DNA of 10,123 nucleotides, from positions 1 to 10,123 of the forward strand of contig CALKYG010000297.1 of assembly GCA_938003575.1 (NCBI GenBank), in the 5' to 3' direction. This stretch comes from an uncultured Alphaproteobacteria bacterium. GTDB taxonomy: Bacteria > Pseudomonadota > Alphaproteobacteria > Caulobacterales > Parvularculaceae. This document shows positions 7,244 to 10,123 of the stretch, piece after piece. Numbering within the stretch: the stretch's first letter is position 1; each line of letters begins with the position of its first letter. The notes under the pieces are model-generated. The model had not been told where the DNA came from. It did not search any database and was given only the letters and a program-made list of their open reading frames with translations. The translations under genes were made by a program, and so were the position numbers.

Positions 7244-9775
7244 ATGAAACTCAAAAGCGCGGCGGCCGCCGCCGTTCTCGCCATGTCGGCGGCGCCGTCG
7301 GCATACGGCGCTGAACGCGCCCCGGCGCTCGCGCAGGTGACGGCGCCGCATTCCTATTACTGGCGCGAGATGTATGTCCCGCAATTGACGAGCGGGCCGT
7401 CGTCGCTGGCATGGGCGCCGGACGGCAAAGCGCTTTATTTCTCCATGCAGGGGCGGATCTGGCGCCAGAGACTCGCCTCCGAGCGGGCTGAGGAGATCAC
7501 CGCAGCCGCCGGTTACGATTACCAGCCGGACGTCTCGCCTGACGGACGCGCGCTCGTCTTTTCGCGCCGCGACGGCGACGCGATCAATCTTGTCCTGCGC
7601 GATCTGAAATCCGGAAAGGAAACGCCGCTGACAACGGGCGACGCCGTCAATATCGATGCGCGCTGGTCGCCGGACGGAACCATGATCGCCTATGTGACGA
7701 CGGCGGAAAGCGGCAATTTCCATATCGCGACGGCGGAGCGCAGCGGCGAGGGCTGGGCGCATCGCCGCTGGCGTCCCGAAACGCAAAGTTTCAATGACCG
7801 GTATTATTACGCCCAGGTCGATCACGAGCTGAGCCCCGCCTGGTCGCCCGACGGCAAGCGGCTTTTCTTCATCTCGAATGAGAATGTCCGCCACGGATCT
7901 GGACGGATCGTCAGCCAGCCTGTCGACCTCAGCGCGCCGCCGGAGATCATTCGCGACGAAGAGACGAACTGGAAGGCTCGCCCGGAAGTCTCGCCGGAAG
8001 GAAAGCGCATCGCCTATTCTTCTTATGCCGGCCGCCAATGGCATCAGCTGTGGATGACGACGACGGCGCCCGGCGGCTTTCCAGTTCCATTCACCTATGG
8101 CGATTTTGATATCGTCAATGCGCGCTGGTCGCCGGACGGATCGAGGATCGCGTTCGTCTCAAATGAGACGGGCGGCCTCCATATCGAGGTCATGGATGTC
8201 GTCGGCGGCGCGCGCCGCGTGCTGAAACAAAAGGACTTCGTGCGGAAGGCCGCGACAGCGGCGCTGAGATTGCGCATTGTCGATGCGAAGGGCGCGCCGG
8301 CGGCGGCGCGGGTTACGGTGCGGGGAAGCGACGGCCGCGATTATGCGCCGGCGGATGCTCTCATCCGCGCCGATGATTATCGCGACACGGCGCGCGGCGT
8401 TGAAACGCATTATTACCACAGCGACGGCGACGACGTGATCGCATTGCCTCCGGGCGAGACGGAGATTCGCGTCTGGCGCGGTCTTTCAGCGACGCCGGCA
8501 GTAAAGAGGGTGAGCCTGCCGAAGAACGGCGCTTCGATTGAGATTGCGCTCGATGATTTGACGGCGGATTTTTCAGACTGGAAGAGCGGCGACGTTCACA
8601 CTCACATGAATTACGGCGGCGCATATCGCGAACGCGTCGAAGGATTTGCGCGTCAGGCTGACGCTGAAGCGCTCGATCTCGCCTTCAATCTCATCGTCAA
8701 CAAGGAACAGCGAATTCCCGATATCGGCGAATTCTCGCCCGTTCCGGTGAGACCCGACGGGGCGAAAGCGATTGTGGCGCAGGCGCAGGAATTCCATACA
8801 AGCGTATGGGGCCATCTCGGGCTGCTTGGGCTCGACGATCATGTGCTGATCGCGGACTACGCCGGTTATCCGGAGACAGCCGTCGCGAGCCTTTATCCGG
8901 ACAACGCCGCCGTTGCGAAACTGGCGCATGAGCAATCGGCGCTCGTCGGGTACGTTCACCCTTACGATCCGCCTGCGCCGGACCCGCACCGGGAAGGGCG
9001 CCTCTCGCATTCCTTTCCGGCCGATGTTGCGCTCGGCCTTGTCGATTATGTCGAGGTTGTCGGATTCAGCGACCACGCAATCACCGAAGCCGTCTGGGCC
9101 CGCCTTCTGAATTGCGGCTTTCGCCTTCCCGCGGCGGGCGGCACGGACGCGATGACGAATTACGCCTCGCTGCGGGGGCCGATCGGTCTGGATCGCACCT
9201 ATGTCGAAATGGGCGATGACGCGCCGGACGATCCGGCGGCGTTCGCGAGGGCGTGGCTTGACGGCCTCAAGGCGGGCAAAAGTTTTGCGACCAACAGCGC
9301 GTTGTTGAAATTTGAATTGGCGGGCGAGGGGCCGGGCGGCGAGATCAGACTGAAAAAGGGCGCGCATCGGCTCAAATTCTCCGCGCGCATGGAATCGATC
9401 GCCGCCGTCAAATCGCTCGACGTGATCGTCAATGGAGCGGCCGTCAAAGCCCTCCCGCTTGAAAATGACGGCAAAAGCGCGACCGTCGAAGGCGAATTGA
9501 CGCTTGAGAAATCGGGGTGGGTCTCGCTGCGCGCGGCGAGCGATGAGGCGTCAAGCGACGTTTTCGATCTTTATCCTTACGCCATAACGTCGCCCGTCTA
9601 TGTGACAGTCGGCGGCAAGCCGGTCCGATCGCGCGAGGATGCAGACTATTTCATCTCGTGGATCGACCGGCTGATCGACCATGCGGCGAAAGGCGAATTC
9701 AACACGGAAAAAGAACGCGAAATCGTGCTCTCTAATTTCCGCAAGGCGCGCCGGGAATTTGAGAAGAGGCGCTAG
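7244..9775 (+). CDS. Exported TolB-like beta-propeller fused to a CehA/McbA-type PHP metallohydrolase
   Basis: 843 residues, third gene of the operon. A signal peptide (1-22, ending SAYG-AE) sends it to the periplasm. Residues about 50-330 form a six-bladed TolB/PD40 propeller: PDG-type turns at 59-61, 99-101, 143-145, 202-204, 251-253 (PEG) and 297-299. A small beta domain follows (about 335-440). The catalytic part (about 443-660) has PHP/amidohydrolase metal motifs: GDVHTHMNYGG (H452, H454), YVHPYDP (H572), VVGFSDH (D610, H611) and AAGGTDAM (D635), as in the CehA/McbA family named after carbaryl hydrolase. A C-terminal beta domain and a charged helical tail end the protein. Substrate is unknown; amide, ester or phosphoester hydrolysis is possible. 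The ATG at 7244 has GAGGGA 6 nt upstream, overlapping the GNAT stop. The frame is open further back to 7058, but that would overlap the GNAT gene and lose the signal peptide. Confidence 0.88.
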   Translation: MKLKSAAAAAVLAMSAAPSAYGAERAPALAQVTAPHSYYWREMYVPQLTSGPSSLAWAPDGKALYFSMQGRIWRQRLASERAEEITAAAGYDYQPDVSPDGRALVFSRRDGDAINLVLRDLKSGKETPLTTGDAVNIDARWSPDGTMIAYVTTAESGNFHIATAERSGEGWAHRRWRPETQSFNDRYYYAQVDHELSPAWSPDGKRLFFISNENVRHGSGRIVSQPVDLSAPPEIIRDEETNWKARPEVSPEGKRIAYSSYAGRQWHQLWMTTTAPGGFPVPFTYGDFDIVNARWSPDGSRIAFVSNETGGLHIEVMDVVGGARRVLKQKDFVRKAATAALRLRIVDAKGAPAAARVTVRGSDGRDYAPADALIRADDYRDTARGVETHYYHSDGDDVIALPPGETEIRVWRGLSATPAVKRVSLPKNGASIEIALDDLTADFSDWKSGDVHTHMNYGGAYRERVEGFARQADAEALDLAFNLIVNKEQRIPDIGEFSPVPVRPDGAKAIVAQAQEFHTSVWGHLGLLGLDDHVLIADYAGYPETAVASLYPDNAAVAKLAHEQSALVGYVHPYDPPAPDPHREGRLSHSFPADVALGLVDYVEVVGFSDHAITEAVWARLLNCGFRLPAAGGTDAMTNYASLRGPIGLDRTYVEMGDDAPDDPAAFARAWLDGLKAGKSFATNSALLKFELAGEGPGGEIRLKKGAHRLKFSARMESIAAVKSLDVIVNGAAVKALPLENDGKSATVEGELTLEKSGWVSLRAASDEASSDVFDLYPYAITSPVYVTVGGKPVRSREDADYFISWIDRLIDHAAKGEFNTEKEREIVLSNFRKARREFEKRR
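7656..8140 (+). repeat. 23-nt direct repeat inside the propeller gene
   Basis: Positions 7656-7678 and 8118-8140 are identical over 23 nt. Both encode the blade motif ARWSPDG with its preceding bases, so this is a coding repeat between blades 3 and 6 and not a mobile element. Exact identity at the DNA level suggests recent blade duplication, gene conversion or strong codon bias. Confidence 0.6.
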
Positions 9776-10123
9776 GCGAGGGCGGCTTCCATCTCCGCGC
9801 GGCCGGGCTTTTCGCGGCGGCGGGCGACCGGCACGGCGGCGCGCATCTGGTCCGCAAATTTCCGGAGCAGAATTTCCTCGCGCCCGAGCGGACCGGATTT
9901 GAACTGCGACGATCCCATGCCGTCCTGAACGCGCTCGATGAGGTCCTTGTCCTCAAGGTTGACCGAACGATTGATGCGCACGTTGAGATACCGCGAAAGC
10001 TTCATTTCGCGACGGTCGTCGTCGAGCGCATAGGCGCATTCGCGTAAGAGGCACGACGTCGGCGTCAAGGGAATGAACTGCATGAAGTCGACCTGATCGG
10101 GATAGACGTCGAACATCAGGTTC
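9772..10123 (-). CDS. Rieske ring-hydroxylating oxygenase alpha subunit, C-terminal end (partial)
   Basis: The last 117 codons (stop included) of a minus-strand gene whose start lies beyond the right edge. The visible part is the end of the catalytic (SRPBCC-fold) domain: a beta stretch NLMFDVYPDQVDFMQFIPL, LLRECAYALDDD, then NLEDKDLIERVQDGMGSSQF and SGPLGREEILLRKF, the typical closing helices of these enzymes. The Asp in NLEDKDLIE probably supplies the carboxylate of the 2-His-1-carboxylate iron site. The Rieske cluster and the two His ligands would be in the missing part. Substrates in the family include aromatics and quaternary amines (glycine betaine, carnitine, stachydrine); which one cannot be told from this end. 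The stop (CTA, 9772-9774) overlaps that of the propeller-hydrolase gene on the other strand. The ATG at 10116 is internal, since the frame remains open to the edge. Confidence 0.8.
   Translation of the reverse strand, partial: NLMFDVYPDQVDFMQFIPLTPTSCLLRECAYALDDDRREMKLSRYLNVRINRSVNLEDKDLIERVQDGMGSSQFKSGPLGREEILLRKFADQMRAAVPVARRREKPGRAEMEAALA

Noticed and set aside
8573..9367. 264-residue minus frame opposite the propeller-hydrolase gene (and a similar 284-residue one at 7190-8044)
   Set aside because: Both lie opposite well-supported propeller and PHP motifs and are strongly Arg-rich.

Overview
The window is GC-rich and gene-dense, with very short or overlapping intergenic gaps and a strong preference for GCG, CGC, GAC and ATC codons. 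Together with the protein families present, this suggests the chromosome of an alphaproteobacterium. That is an inference from composition and gene style; there is no rRNA or other marker here to confirm it. Six complete genes, one complete permease gene and one truncated gene account for nearly all of 589-10123. The first 588 bases hold no convincing gene.

Layout: (1) 1-588, no clear gene, with a possible decayed minus-strand reading frame. (2) 589-1908 (+), a 12-helix APC-superfamily permease of the AdiC-like (arginine/agmatine antiporter) type. (3) 5701-1889 (-), a three-gene operon in the order class III PLP aminotransferase, acetylpolyamine-amidohydrolase/HDAC-like zinc deacetylase, exported M20 metallopeptidase. 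Gaps are 5 and 16 nt, and the last gene overlaps the permease tail to tail. (4) 5702-5804, a 103-nt divergent control region with a TCAGG/CCTGA palindrome lying in the spacer of a plausible promoter. (5) 5805-9775 (+), a second three-gene operon: beta-keto acid cleavage enzyme (BKACE, DUF849), SSAT-like GNAT N-acetyltransferase with a TTG start overlapping the BKACE stop, and an exported protein fusing a TolB-like beta-propeller to a CehA/McbA-type PHP metallohydrolase. (6) 9772-10123 (-), the C-terminal end of a Rieske oxygenase alpha subunit that runs off the right edge and shares a CTAG overlap of stop codons with the gene before it.

The two divergent operons look like one catabolic unit. 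An N-acetyltransferase, an aminotransferase, a beta-keto acid cleavage enzyme and an N-deacetylase are the activities needed to protect the distal amine of a diamino acid such as beta-lysine, oxidise its beta-amine to a beta-ketone, split the chain with acetyl-CoA, and deprotect the shortened amino acid. The permease and the two exported hydrolases could supply substrate from outside. The individual family assignments are well supported by motifs; the joint pathway is a hypothesis. No regulator, aminomutase or CoA ligase is present in the window.
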